Positions 51,160-63,100 of a stretch of 64,000 nucleotides of DNA are shown here, piece after piece. The notes beneath the pieces were generated by a model. It searched no databases and was not told the origin of the DNA. It worked only from the letters and a program-made list of their open reading frames with translations. The stretch lies in NCBI RefSeq assembly GCF_029953285.1, contig NZ_JASAOI010000051.1, forward strand, positions 1 through 64,000, given 5' to 3'. The position numbers and the translations under genes are program-made. Numbering within the stretch: position 1 is the first letter of the stretch; each line of letters opens with the position of its first letter. The stretch is from Yinghuangia seranimata. GTDB taxonomy: Bacteria > Actinomycetota > Actinomycetes > Streptomycetales > Streptomycetaceae.

Positions 51160-54100
51160 TCAGTACTTGTTGACCGCGAAGCCCAGATTGATCCAACTCT
51201 TCCTTTTGGGAGAGTAGATACTATTTGGCACTACCACGGAAAGCGTAAACCCAACATTTCCTTGGGCATCCGTACCGAGAGCCATCATCTCAAAAGAAAC
51301 GGGCACGGGGTTCTTTGTTGGGTCACCATTCGCATATTTTGGGGTCACCCTGTAGTCGACAATCTGTTTGGCCTTTACCGCTGCCGCCACCTGCGCCTCG
51401 TAGAAGCGCATGTTCTCGCTGATCCGCCCGTCCCCTCTGACATAGGCGTTGGTTTGGCGTGGACATGTCGCAAGATTCCTCTGGATGCCCCGGCCTCCCA
51501 GCGTACTGGCAATCAGGTGGCATGCATTGATTGCCTTTTCGTCAAGACCTTCCTGATCGGCCAGGTCCTGCGCGGGTCCGTAGCCCGTCGGATCCGAGCT
51601 GGGTGCTGTTCCTTTCTCAAGTTCGCCATCAACCAGGCACGCCTGCGCGCCGGTCGCACGGCCGTATGCGTCGAGCGGCTTGTAATCGTATCGGTCACCA
51701 GCTCTCTGGAGGCAGTTCTGGCCGTTGCGGTTGTACTCCTGCAGAAGCTCGTTGGGGATCCCGAAGCCGTTGTCGTCCTCCACACCTGGGGCGTTTTCGT
51801 AAATCGGTAGATCCTCAGTCTGGGCTGTCCCGCTGCCGTCAACCGCCCCTCCGTCCGGACCGGTCGATCCGTGGTCCGTCAGGTGTCCGTCGCCGTTGTC
51901 GGTGTGGCTACGGTCAACGGTCTCGTCGCAGCTGAAGAGCGAGGCAAACCCCAGCCCCTTCAACCCTCCCCATAGCCCCCGTGCCGCCTGAGGGATCCTT
52001 ATCTCGGGAGCCACGAGGGTCAGACCTGCCAAGGCCGCGTCTTCCCAGGAGTCATGACCGAACCTGTTCTTGAGGTAGTCACGCAGTGCGTCCTCGGCCA
52101 GCTGACTGTTGGAGACTCGGCCGGGCAGTGGGTTGGGGATGGCCCAGCCGCGTTCGCCGAGCATGTAGCGCTCGCGGGCCGGCGACAGGTTGGGGACAGG
52201 GACCCGAACCGGGTCGCCGGTTCCGGGGGGATCGGACGGGTTGCCGGGGTTTCCGTGAGGTGTGCGCCTGCCGAAGTTCCCCGGGCTGCCGCTGCGTGGG
52301 CCCGGCGGCGGGTTCTTCCGCTTGCCCATCATGGGCCCGCAGGAGAGTGAGAAGTGGCCGGTGGGGTCGGCGTTGGCGAGGGGGTCGTCGTTGGCGTAGG
52401 CGTAGGGGTTGCCGTTGACGGACGGGGTGGGTTCCTGGGCGATGGTGTCGGCGCTGGTGAAGGCGGCGGTGGCGGGGTCGTACCAGCGGGCGGCCATGTT
52501 GACCTGGCCGGTGGAGGTATCGGTCCATCCTCCCTGGTAGCCGAGGCTAGAGGCGTTGCCGGTGGTGACGCGCTTCTGGCCGTAGGGGTCGTAGGCGGTG
52601 CTGCCTGCGAGCCCGCTGCCGTTGGCGTTGAAGGTGGCGAGCAGGTCGCCGTGCGCGTTGGTGTAGGCAAGCGCCGAGCCTTGGCCGTTGCCGAGGGCAA
52701 GGAAGTTGCCCGACGGGCCGCGGCTGTAGGTCTCGGTGCCGTCGCTGACGAGTTGGGTGCTGGCGCCTGCGTAGGTGAAGGTGCGTCCGCCGGGACCGGT
52801 GGCCATGCGACCGAGTGCGTCGTAGGTGTAGCTGGAGGTGCCTGCGCTGGTGAGTTGGTCGTAGGCATCGAAGGCACTGGTGCGTGTCACGCCGGCGCTG
52901 GTGCGGCTGGTCTGGGTGCCGCGGGCATCGTAGGTGTAGCTCGTGCCGCCTGCGGCGGTGAGCTGGTTGCGGGCGTTGTAGACCGCGGTGATGGTGGCTG
53001 CGGGGGTGGTGACGGTGGTGCGGTTGCCGGCGTTGTCGTAGCCGTAGCCGGTCTGGGTGGTGCCGTCGTTCCAGGTCGCGAGGCGGCCGGCCTGGTCGTA
53101 GGTGTAGGTCTGGGTGCCCGATCCGGCGAGGCCGCCGGTGGTCTGGGTGGTGATGCGGCCGTTGCTGTCGCGGGTGTAGGTGGTCTGGGCCTGGACTGTT
53201 CCGCCGGGTGCCTTGAGGGTGTCGGAGGCGAGCTGGTGGCGTGCGTCGTAGGTGAGGGTGCGTGTCGAGCCGGTGCCGTAGGCGACGGAGGTGACGTCGC
53301 CGGTCTGGTTGTAGCCGTAGGTCAGCGTGGTGCCGGTCTGGGGTTCGTTGGCGGTCTTGAGCTGGCCTGCGGCGTCCCAGGTGAAGGTGGCGGTGCCCGC
53401 CTTGTCGGTGCGGGTGGCGAGGTCGCCGTCGGCGGTGTAGCCGAGGGTGGCGTTCCCGCCGGGCCCGGCGGCTGTCAGCAGCAGGGCGCGGTCGTCGTAG
53501 GTGTAGGTGTTGGTGCCGCTCGGCGTGCCGGCGGAGGTCGTTCGGCCGGCGAGGTCGTAGTCGAACGTGCGGGTGGGGGTTGAGGCTTGGGCGCCGGTGC
53601 CGGACTGGGAGGTCAGGCGGCCAAGCGCGTCGTACACCGAGCTGACCGTGACCCCGCCGGGACGGGTGCTCTTGACCGAGCGTCCGGCCGCGTCGTAGCC
53701 GATGGTCGTGGTGCGGTCGCCAACGGCCGTGAAGCCAGTCGTGGCGGGGACGGTCGTGTACTCGGGCAGGCCGAGGGTGTTGTACCCGTAGTAGGTCGGG
53801 TTGCCGTTGCCGTCGGTGTAGCGGGTCCTGCGGCCGGCGGCGTCATAGCCGAACGTGGTGGTGATGGAGCCGGTCGCGGTGACGGGTTCGATCTGGCGGG
53901 TCCGGTTCCCGGTGGCGTTGTACTCCCAGCGGGAAGTCGCGCCGGACGAATCGGTGCGGCTGGTCAGCAGTCCAGCTGCATCGTTGCCGAACTTGGTTGC
54001 CGCCAGCAGGGCTCCTACGGAGTCGAGTTCGTCGGCCTCGATCAGGCGTCCGGCGGTGTCGTAGGCGTTGGTGGTCGCCGTGCCGTCGGGCATGGTGAGC

Positions 54101-57100
54101 TTGGTGCGCCGGCCGCCGAGGTCGAAGGCCGCGGTGGTGGTGCGGCCGAGGGAGTCGGTGGTGGAGACTTGCTCGCCTGCCGCGTTGTAGGCGGCCGTTG
54201 TGACCGCGCCGGAGGGGCTCTTGACGGTTAGCTGGTTCCCGGCGTTGTCGTAGGTGAACGACGTCGTCAATGCCTGGGTTGTCGGCTGCCGGACGACCTG
54301 GGTGGTCGTGACGGGGCGCCCGAGGTCGTCGTAGGTGCTCTCCGTCCGCGCGCCGGTCGGGCCGACGACCGCGAGCGCCTCGCCGACCAGGTCGTACGTC
54401 GTCGTGGTCGTCGGTGTGCCGCTGGCGACCGCGGGGGCGGTCTGCCGCGCGGGGTTGCCGAACTGGTCGTAAGTGGAGGTGCTGACGCCACCCAGCGGGT
54501 CGGTCACCTTGGTCGGGCGGCCGAGTGCGTCGAACTCCCGCGTAGTCACGGGGGTAAGCGGCGTGGTGCTGCCCGGCGGGGTGTAGGCGGGGGCGGCGGC
54601 GGCAATCTGGCGGCCGGCGTCGTCGTAGGTAAAGGAGGCGATGTTGCCGGCCGGGTCGTCGACGGCGGTGACCGCGCCGAAGGTGTCGTAGCCAGTCAGG
54701 GTGATCGGGTGGACATTCTGCGGACTTCCGCCGCCCGTTTCCGCCGCCACGGTCGGGGCGATGACCTGGGTGGGCTGTCCGGCCTGGTCATAGACGTAGC
54801 GGGTGGTGTAGTCGGCCGCGTTGGCGCCGATTGCGTTGCCGCGTGGGTCCGTGGTGGAGGTCAGCAGGCCCCGCTGGTCATAGGTGTGCGTGGTGGTCAG
54901 CCGGCCGTCGACGCCAGCCAGGCCAGGGTGGTCGACGAGCGCTTGGACCTCGGCGGCCGTGAGGGCACGGTCGTATGCCTCGACGTCCGCGATGCCGCCG
55001 TGGAACAGGTCACCGTTGTAGGTGGCTTTGCCAATCGTGAACGGGCCGGTCGCGTTCCACGGGGTGGAGTCGACCACGTCACTTTGGAGCACGCCGTTGA
55101 CGTACAGCTTCATGTGGTTGGTCGAGGCGTCGAACACACCGGTCAGGTGTGTCCACACGCCGACCTGCGGGGGTGCGGTCGCGGCTGCTACCGGCCAGTC
55201 CGGCGGGTTGTTGCTGCTGTCGGACGGCCTGCTGAACACCCAGGTGCCCGCGAACTTGTTGTACTGCAGGTAGAACCCGCTGTAGGTCGGACCATCCTGC
55301 GCCACCACGGTGTTGAACGATGTGGTGTCGGTGAGCTTGGCCCACGCGGACACCGTGAAGCTCTTCGAGCTGTCCAACGCCGGGCCTGCGGTGTTGATAC
55401 CGCCGGTGCCGTTGAAAGCGGCGCTGCCACCATGCTCGCTGGACCAGCTCACACCCGGCGCGAGCGTCCCCGACTGGTGGCTGGTTGCGTCGGCCGCGAT
55501 CGTGCCGGAGCCGTCGTTGAGCTTCCACCAGCCGGCGGGACCGGCTGGGGCCGCGGTGTCGGTGGTGATGCTCTCGGCAGTGGTGTGCCCGGCTGCGTCG
55601 TAGGCGTAGAGGGTTTCCTCCGGCTTGGCTGTGCCGGGGGCGGTGCGCAGTACGCGGGTCGGCCGGTCGGCCGCGTCGTAAGTGAACGTCGCGGTGCGCT
55701 CGAGGCCGCCGGGGTCGAGCATCGTGGACGTGGTGCGGCCTGCGGCGTCGAAGACCGCGGTGGTCGTGGTCCTTCCGCCACCGGTGGTCTGGCGGATGGC
55801 GTGTCCGGCGCCGTCGTAGAAGTCCTGCTCGAGGACGACGCTGCGCGAGGTGCCGTCGGGGTTGCGGAAGTTGTCCTGGTCGATCTCGGCCAGGGTGTTG
55901 TTGTCGTTGTAGTAGTAGTGCTTGGTCCGGCCCATCGCGTCGGTGACCGTGGCCATGCGTCCCGCAGGGTCGTACGCGCGGGACTCGAGGATCTGCGCCG
56001 CGGCTGACTTGGGGTGGTTGGGGTCGCCGGTGTAGTTGGTGAGCGTCGTGGTCTCGAGCTGGTTTGTCGCTGAGTACGTGTAGGTGAGGTGGTTGCCGAG
56101 CGGGTCGGTGCTGTCGGTCTTGTTGCCGTACTGGTCGTAGGCGTAGGTGGTTTTCCCGGCCGCTGTGGTTACCGATTCGACGCGGTCGTAGGCGTCGTAT
56201 GTCCACATCGTGGTCCGCGGTGCGTCCCCGCCGGTGGTGTCTGCGTCCGTCTGTGTGAGCACGTTGCCGTCGGCGTCGAAGGTCCGGGTCGTCTTCGGTG
56301 TGTGGGTCACGCCGGTGACGGCGTTGACGGTGCCGGGGTCGGTGCGCGTGGTGATGCGGCCGAGCTTGTCGTACGCGACCGCGACCATTACGCCCGCCGG
56401 GTAGGTGTCCGACACCTGGGTGGTGGTCGTGTCCCTGCCAAGCGCATCGTAGGTGTACTTGGTCACCAGGCCTGACGGAGCGGTCTTGCTTTCCAGGTCA
56501 CCATTGGCGAAGTACGCGTAGCGGGTCGTCTGCCCACTCGCGTCCTGGGTGGACGCGAACAGGCCCGCAGGCTGCGTGCCGCCACCAGGCGCCGCCTCGG
56601 TTCCTGTGGTGTAGGTGGCGGTGCTGGTGCGGCCGCTGGGGAAGTCCGGTGTGGCCGGCGTCGTCGAGGAGAGCACGTCACCGCGCGCCGAGTAGGTGAA
56701 GGTGGTTGCGTATGTCGAGTCCGCGGGCCCGCTGGAGCGGCCGTCCGCCCGGGAGGTGGGCAAGTGGTTGCGCACGTCGCCGTCAGGGAAGGCACCGGCG
56801 GCCGGGTACGACGCGTACGCCGTGGAGCACTTGGTCGTGTCCTCGCACGTGGTCGTCGATACCGTGTTGCCGCGATCATCGTGGCCGATGGTGGTGGTGT
56901 GGCCGTTCTGGTCCGTGACCGCGTTGACGAACCCCCCGGTGTCGTACCCGTAGGCGGTGAAGTGGTTCCGCTCGTCGGTAACGGAGACCAAGCGGCCGCC
57001 GTGCTTCGGGTCGTACTGGTACATCCGGCTGTGCGGGCTTATTTCGTGGACCTCGACATAGGTGAGTGCCCGCTTGGTGTTCGCGGTTTCGCCTACTGGA

Positions 57101-60100
57101 GCGAGGCGGCTGTAGCGGGCGGCGACATCCGCAGCGCTGACCTCGCTGCGGTAGGCGGCGACCTGGCTAATCTCACCGGTGAAGTAGCCGGACGAGGGGG
57201 CGTTGGCCCAGCCGGTGGTGGTGCCCGCACCGAGGTACACGTAGGCCGCACCGTTGTACTGCAGGGTTCCCGCCACGGGGCCCGCGGCCGGCTTGCCGTC
57301 GAGGTACAAGGTCACTTGGTTGCCGTTGGAGGTCAGTGCGACCTGGTGCCACTTGTTGTCGGTGACCTGCCCTGGGGTGACCAGCTGTGGGGCGCCCCAG
57401 AAACGGCCGTATAGCTTGCCGTCGGTGCCCACGTACATGGCGGGGTTCCACATGTCGGTGGCCGAGTGTGGGTTGCTCAGCGAGAAGTCCTGGTAGGAGA
57501 GCAGTACTCCGGGCTTACTGGTCTGGAACCACAGCTCGATGCTGTTCGGGCCCTGCTGCGGCGCGGCGCTGGACGGGAGCTGCACGTAGGAGGAGGTCCC
57601 ATTGAAGATGTCGGCGTTGGCGCCGCCCGGGCCGTTGTGGGAGTCCGTGCCGGCGAGGTTGTTGTTGATGCCGTAGCTGCCGCCGGGCAGCGGGATGCTC
57701 AGCTCGGAGCCAGCAGCGGTCGCGCCGGCCACGTCGTCCAGGCGCCAGTAGGCGCGCGGCTGGGACGCCATCACTGTGGCCCGGTAGGCGGCGAACAGGT
57801 CTACGCCGTCGGTACGCGGCTGGGTAGCCGCCGCGAAATGGGCCTGGACGGTCTCCGGTGACAGCACCGCGTCGTACTGCGCGACCTCGGCAACGGCTCC
57901 GGGCAGGCGGCCTTCCACGTCGGTGGGACCGTGCCACCAGGCGGTGGCGTTGCCCGCCCCCACATACACGTACGGGCGGTCCTCCCAGCGGACGTAGGCG
58001 GTCCCCGACCGCTCGACTCCGTCCAGGTAGAGGCTCGCAATGCGCTGCGAGCCTTGCCCGGTGGTCACGACCACGTGGTGCCAGGCACCGTCCGTGACCG
58101 TGGTGTTCGAGCCGATAGAGCTGCCCTGCAGACCGGCGTAGAGCATGTTGTCGCTGCCGATGTACAGCACGGTCCCGCTCCCGCTCAAGCTCCCTGCCTG
58201 GGAGCCGAGGGGCCGGTCCTGCGAGCCGTACAGCACTCCGGGGCCGGTGGCCTTGAACCACAGCTCGAAGCTCGCACCGCGCGTGGGGGTATCGGAGACG
58301 GGGAGTTGGAGAACGGAGGTGGTGCCGTTGAAGCCGGCGGACTTGCTCGCCGGCGAGGCGATCGGCCCCGCACCGCCGAGCGTCACGTTCTGGTAGGACC
58401 CCGAGGAGCCGTTCGCCGCGGTCACCGAGATCTGCTCCGCCGCGACGGCGCCCCCTGCGTCGGTCAGCCGCCAGTAGCCGGTGGGCCGGCTGTTGACGAC
58501 CGCAGCCTGGTACAGGTCGGCGGCGGTGGTGTCCGGTCCGGGATTGGTCGTTGCGGCTGCGTAGAGGCTGGCGATGGATGGAGCACCGAGCTGGTATGGG
58601 AGGTTGAACGTCTCGGCGATCTGGCCCTTGAAGTGTCCGTCGGGATCGGTGGGCGCCGCGGCCCAGCCTTCGGCGGTGCCTGCTCCGAGGTAGGCGTAGG
58701 CGTTGCCGTTGTAGGCCAGCTTGCCGTCCACCGGTGTGCCGACGGCCGCGCCGTCGAGATAGAGGCTCTGGGTGTCCACGCCGGCGGACAGCACGGCGAA
58801 GTGCCATTGCCCGTCGTTCACAGCCGCGCTGGTGTGCGTCTGGGACTGGCCGCCCCAGAGCAGGCTGTACAGCTTCCCGTCCGTGCCGATGTACAGGGCC
58901 GGATTCCAGTTCCTCGTTCCTGACGCGGCTCCGCCCAGCGGGAAGGACTGGTAGGAGTAGAGCACTCCAGGCGCCGTGGTCTTGAACCAGAGGCCGATGG
59001 ACACCGGGCCTTGGGTGGGTGCTGCCTGGGACGGCAGCTGCACGAATGAGCTCGTGCCGTTGAATGTCGCTGAGGCTGTGCTACCGGATGCCAGCGGTCC
59101 GGCGGCGTTGGATGTGACGTCGTGGTAGGTGCCGGACGCGGGGCGCACGGGCGCGTGCCAGGTCAGGTCTTGGGCAGTGGCCCCGTCCGCGTCGCCGAGC
59201 GGCCAGTAGCCGCTCGGTCGGCCGCTCAACACAGCGGCGGTGTAGCCCCCTGCGTCTGTGGTCTTGCTTGTGGGGGGCTCGACGGTCCAGGTCGCGTCGT
59301 TTTCGTCGGTGTAGTTCGCAACCCGGTCCTGTTTCGCGCTGTACTGCGCAGTCATCTGTATCTTCCCCGAAGGGAGCGTGATCTTGGAGAGTTCGGTCGC
59401 GGCCTTCGTGGCGGCGGTGTACTGCTGCTGGACGGCGGTCGCGCCCAGCACGTGGTTGTACAGGGCGAATTCGCCGATCTGGCCGTTCAGGTGCCCCCAC
59501 TGATCGGCAGGGTGCGCGGGCTGGTCTGTGGTGTAACCCGCCCCCAGGTAGTAGTAGGCACCCGTGATGGAGAGCATGCCGGACTGCGTGCCGACCAGGG
59601 CCCCGTCCAGGTACAAGGACTGCGTGGAGTCGACTCCGGTCAGCACGGCGAAGTGCCATTTGTTGTCGTTAACGAGGCTGCTGGACACGATGCGGGTTGT
59701 CTGCCCGTTTGGCAGGTGCCCGTAGAGCTTTCCATCCGTGCCGACGTACAGAAGCAGGTCGCTGTAAGTCCCTGATCCGTCCGGGGGGCTTCCCTCGCTG
59801 AGCAACACCCCGGCCGAGGACGTCTTGAACCACACCCCAGCAGTCGCCCGGGTCTTGTCCGCCAGGGGCTTGTAGGGGAAGCCGACGTACGAGGTGGTGC
59901 CGTTGAAGACTGCTGCCTTGGTCGGTACGCCGGCCAGCGGCCCAGCTGCCGACCCCGTGTAGATCGGTGCGGCGTTCCGTGACTCGTCCAGGTCGATGAG
60001 CGTCTCGTCGACCTGCCGTACCGCCCCTTGCGAGTCAGCGTCCAGGCGCCAGTAGTGGGCAGGGCCGGCGTCCATCACCATGGTTCGAAAGTGCGACCCG

Positions 60101-63100
60101 GAGCTCTCGCCCGAAGTCCCGGCGTACTGCGTGCAGTCGGTCGACGAGGTGGGCGGACACACCTTAGCGAGTTGGTCAGCGTTGTAGGTGTACGTCCACA
60201 CCAGCGCGCTGTTCGGGTCCTGGGGGGTGGCCCGGTCCGTGGTGATGGTGGCTACGTGGTGGGCGACGGGATCCCAGGCGAGGTGCAGGCTGCGGCCTGC
60301 GGTGGTGTTGGTGATCGTCGCTAGGGTGCCGTCCGGGTTGTAGGCAAGCGTCACGGAGCGGGCGTCCCGGTCGGCGATGGCGGTGGGCCTCCACCCGGCC
60401 CCGTTCTGCTGCGCGAACGTGAACACGGTACCGGACGTGTCGGTGAGGGTGTACCCGCCACCGCTGCGCGCGGCAAGGACGATGGTCTGGCCTTCGGGAG
60501 CGGTGAACGTCCCATCGTTGTTGGCCCCGAATCGGGCCTGGCGTCCGTTGGCCAGGGTGACGACGACGTTGCCGGTGCCGTCCTGGTCCGGGAGGGCCTG
60601 CATGTCGTAGGCAGTGATCCAGCCGGCCCCGAACAGGGTGTCCGTGCGCGGGTCGAGCGAGTTGTAGGTGCGGGATATCCGCAGCGCCGGCCCCACCACG
60701 GCCACATCGGCGTCGACGGCGGAGGTCGTGTAGTTGCCGACTAGCGGGTCGACCTGCTTGTCGGAGCCGCCGCCGAGATGCGAGGTGACCAGCGGCTGGT
60801 CGATCACCGGGGTGAAATAGGAGGGCGCGGACGTGGTGACGTCCTGGCCGTCGCCGACCGACGCGGTCCAGGCGTACTTCTTGCCCCATTTCAACGCGCC
60901 AGCGGGCGGGCTCCAGGCGTTGGCTGCCATCCAACCGGACGAGGCCACCGGGGAGGTCGCGCCGACCTCGGTGATCTGGAAGCTGTAGCCGGGGCTGGCC
61001 TGCGGATAATGGTCCGGGTCGTCCCCGTCGACGCTGAGCAATGGCGTCGTGCTGCCGACCGTGTTGTTGGTGAGTGGTGACATTGCGTAGATGCGCGGTT
61101 TCGTATTTCCCGATGGGATCACCGAACAGGGCGCGCTGATCGGCACACCGTACTGGGTGTAGAACTCGCCTGCGGGGCCCCACATGCTCCAGCAGATGAT
61201 GTAGTTGCCTGCTGGCATGGACGGGATCGTCGCGTTGACCGTCGTGGACTGGTTGGGTGCGACGCTGCCGGGCAAAGCGGTGCGCGGCATGGTGTTGCTA
61301 ATCAGGTTCCACGAGGTGTCGTAGATCCACGGGACGACGCTGAAGGCATCCGTCGTCCAGGTGCTGTTGCCGCGGTTGGTGACGGTCACCTGCGCCGACC
61401 CGGCGAGGCTCGAGGTGGGGAATACGGCCGTGCCCACGCTGTAGTCCGCGCCGACAGGGCTGTAGGTCACAGCCAGGTACGGCGGGGCATCGGAGTTGAC
61501 GGACTTGAACCGCTTCCACGCAGCGACGCTGCCGACGTCCGTGGTGACCGCGAGCCCGAGGTTGGAGCCGCCGTGGACCCAGCTCTCGACCAGCTGCACG
61601 CCGGCCTCGCGGGCGGAGACCCCCAGGTTGACTGATTTCCACCGGGCACCGCCACAGGTGTCGCCCGCGTAGAAGGCGTTCCATCCGACGGCCGCACCGA
61701 TACTCACACCCGGGTAGTACTTGATCGTGTTGTACTGCCAGTCGCTGGTGATCGGAGAGACGGTCACGCCTTGGTTGGTGCAGCCGCCCGAATGGGTGTT
61801 GTACAGCCACAGGGTGGCGGACTCAATGTAGGCGTTGGAGAGTTCGCCGCCCCAATTCCCGAACCACAGGTAGGCGTTGGCCTTGTGGCCGCCGTTGTCC
61901 CACGAGCCGGCACGGATGTCCGATCCGGTGGAGAAGTTCTGGTTGTACGGGCTCTCCACGTACGTGCTGACCGAGGCGCCGCTGGTCGTCGTGGTGGGGT
62001 CCACCTTCACCGGGAACACTCGAGCGGGGTCGTGCAGCCATGCCTCGTCGAGGGACACCTGCAGCGCGGGAGCCCCGTCGACAGTGGTCAGGCTGTAGGT
62101 CACGCCAGTCGACACCGCGCCTTCACCGGATATCGCAGAGACGTGCGCGTCTTCCATGTAGCCGTGCGGCAGTGTCTGCCGGACCACCCCGTCGGCGTCC
62201 TTGAAAAGCACATTCCCGTCCGCGTCCAGCGACGGCGTGAGCCCAGTCAGTGCGAACGGGTAGGTGAAGCTGGTCGGCGCGGTCGCTTCCTTGAGGACGA
62301 GGGTCTCCTTGACCTGGCGCGGCTGGGCCTCGAACACCACATCCGTTCCGGGCAGGACGCCCCCGTAGGTGACGGTGCTGCCGTCCACTGAAGCGTTCGC
62401 CGCGGCCGCGCCGCGCAGCCCGAACGCGACTTGGTGCTGGGCGTCCGGCCCGGACGCGACCAGACGCGGGTCGGCGGCGTTGGGGGCGAATGTGGGCTTG
62501 GCGTTGTTCTGCTTCTGCGTCCAACGGCCGCTCTGCTCTTGGACCAGCGCCGTGTCGATCGGCGCCCACGAGCCGTCCGGTTGTTGGAAGTTCACTGTGC
62601 CCGTGTACAGGCGGGCGGTACGTGTGCCGTCCGGGTTCTGGAACACCGACCGGTCTGCCGCGCTCTCCTTGCCCAGCATCGGGCCCGGCGCCGGCATGCC
62701 TGCGGGTGACGCCTCCGACTTCGCGGCATCGGCGGGAGCCTGCGGTGCCGTGCCGTCGCCTGGCTGCCATGCCCGGGCGGGCTTGGCCCCGTCGGGAACA
62801 CTGCGCGTGTCCGTGACGGCAGTGGGCGTGCGCGGCTCAGGCGCGGGCGGCGCCGGGTCCGGAGCGTCCGCATCCGGCGGCAGCTCCCCCTCGCCCGGAA
62901 CTCGCGGATTTGCCGGGCCCTGCACCCGCAGCTTGCGCGCGGGGCCGTCGGTCTCGTGCGGCAACCCGGCAGCGCTGCCCGCGCGCTGTTGAGGTGTCGA
63001 CGGCGAGCCGTGGCTTGGTCCGCCTTGCGCGGCCCACGCCGTGGCGCCGTCCGTTGCTGTGACCGCGAACACCGCGCCCATAGCCAACACCGCCACCGCC

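Noticed and set aside
52354-54231. Plus-strand Gly/Val-rich frames of 409 and 214 codons
   Set aside because: Antisense of the YD-repeat region; composition is a mirror of the repeated Thr/Tyr/Gly codons.
52330-57100. CRISPR array or DNA repeat array in the RHS gene
   Set aside because: The periodic similarity comes from YD/RHS protein repeats in an open frame, with variable spacing and no constant short repeats.
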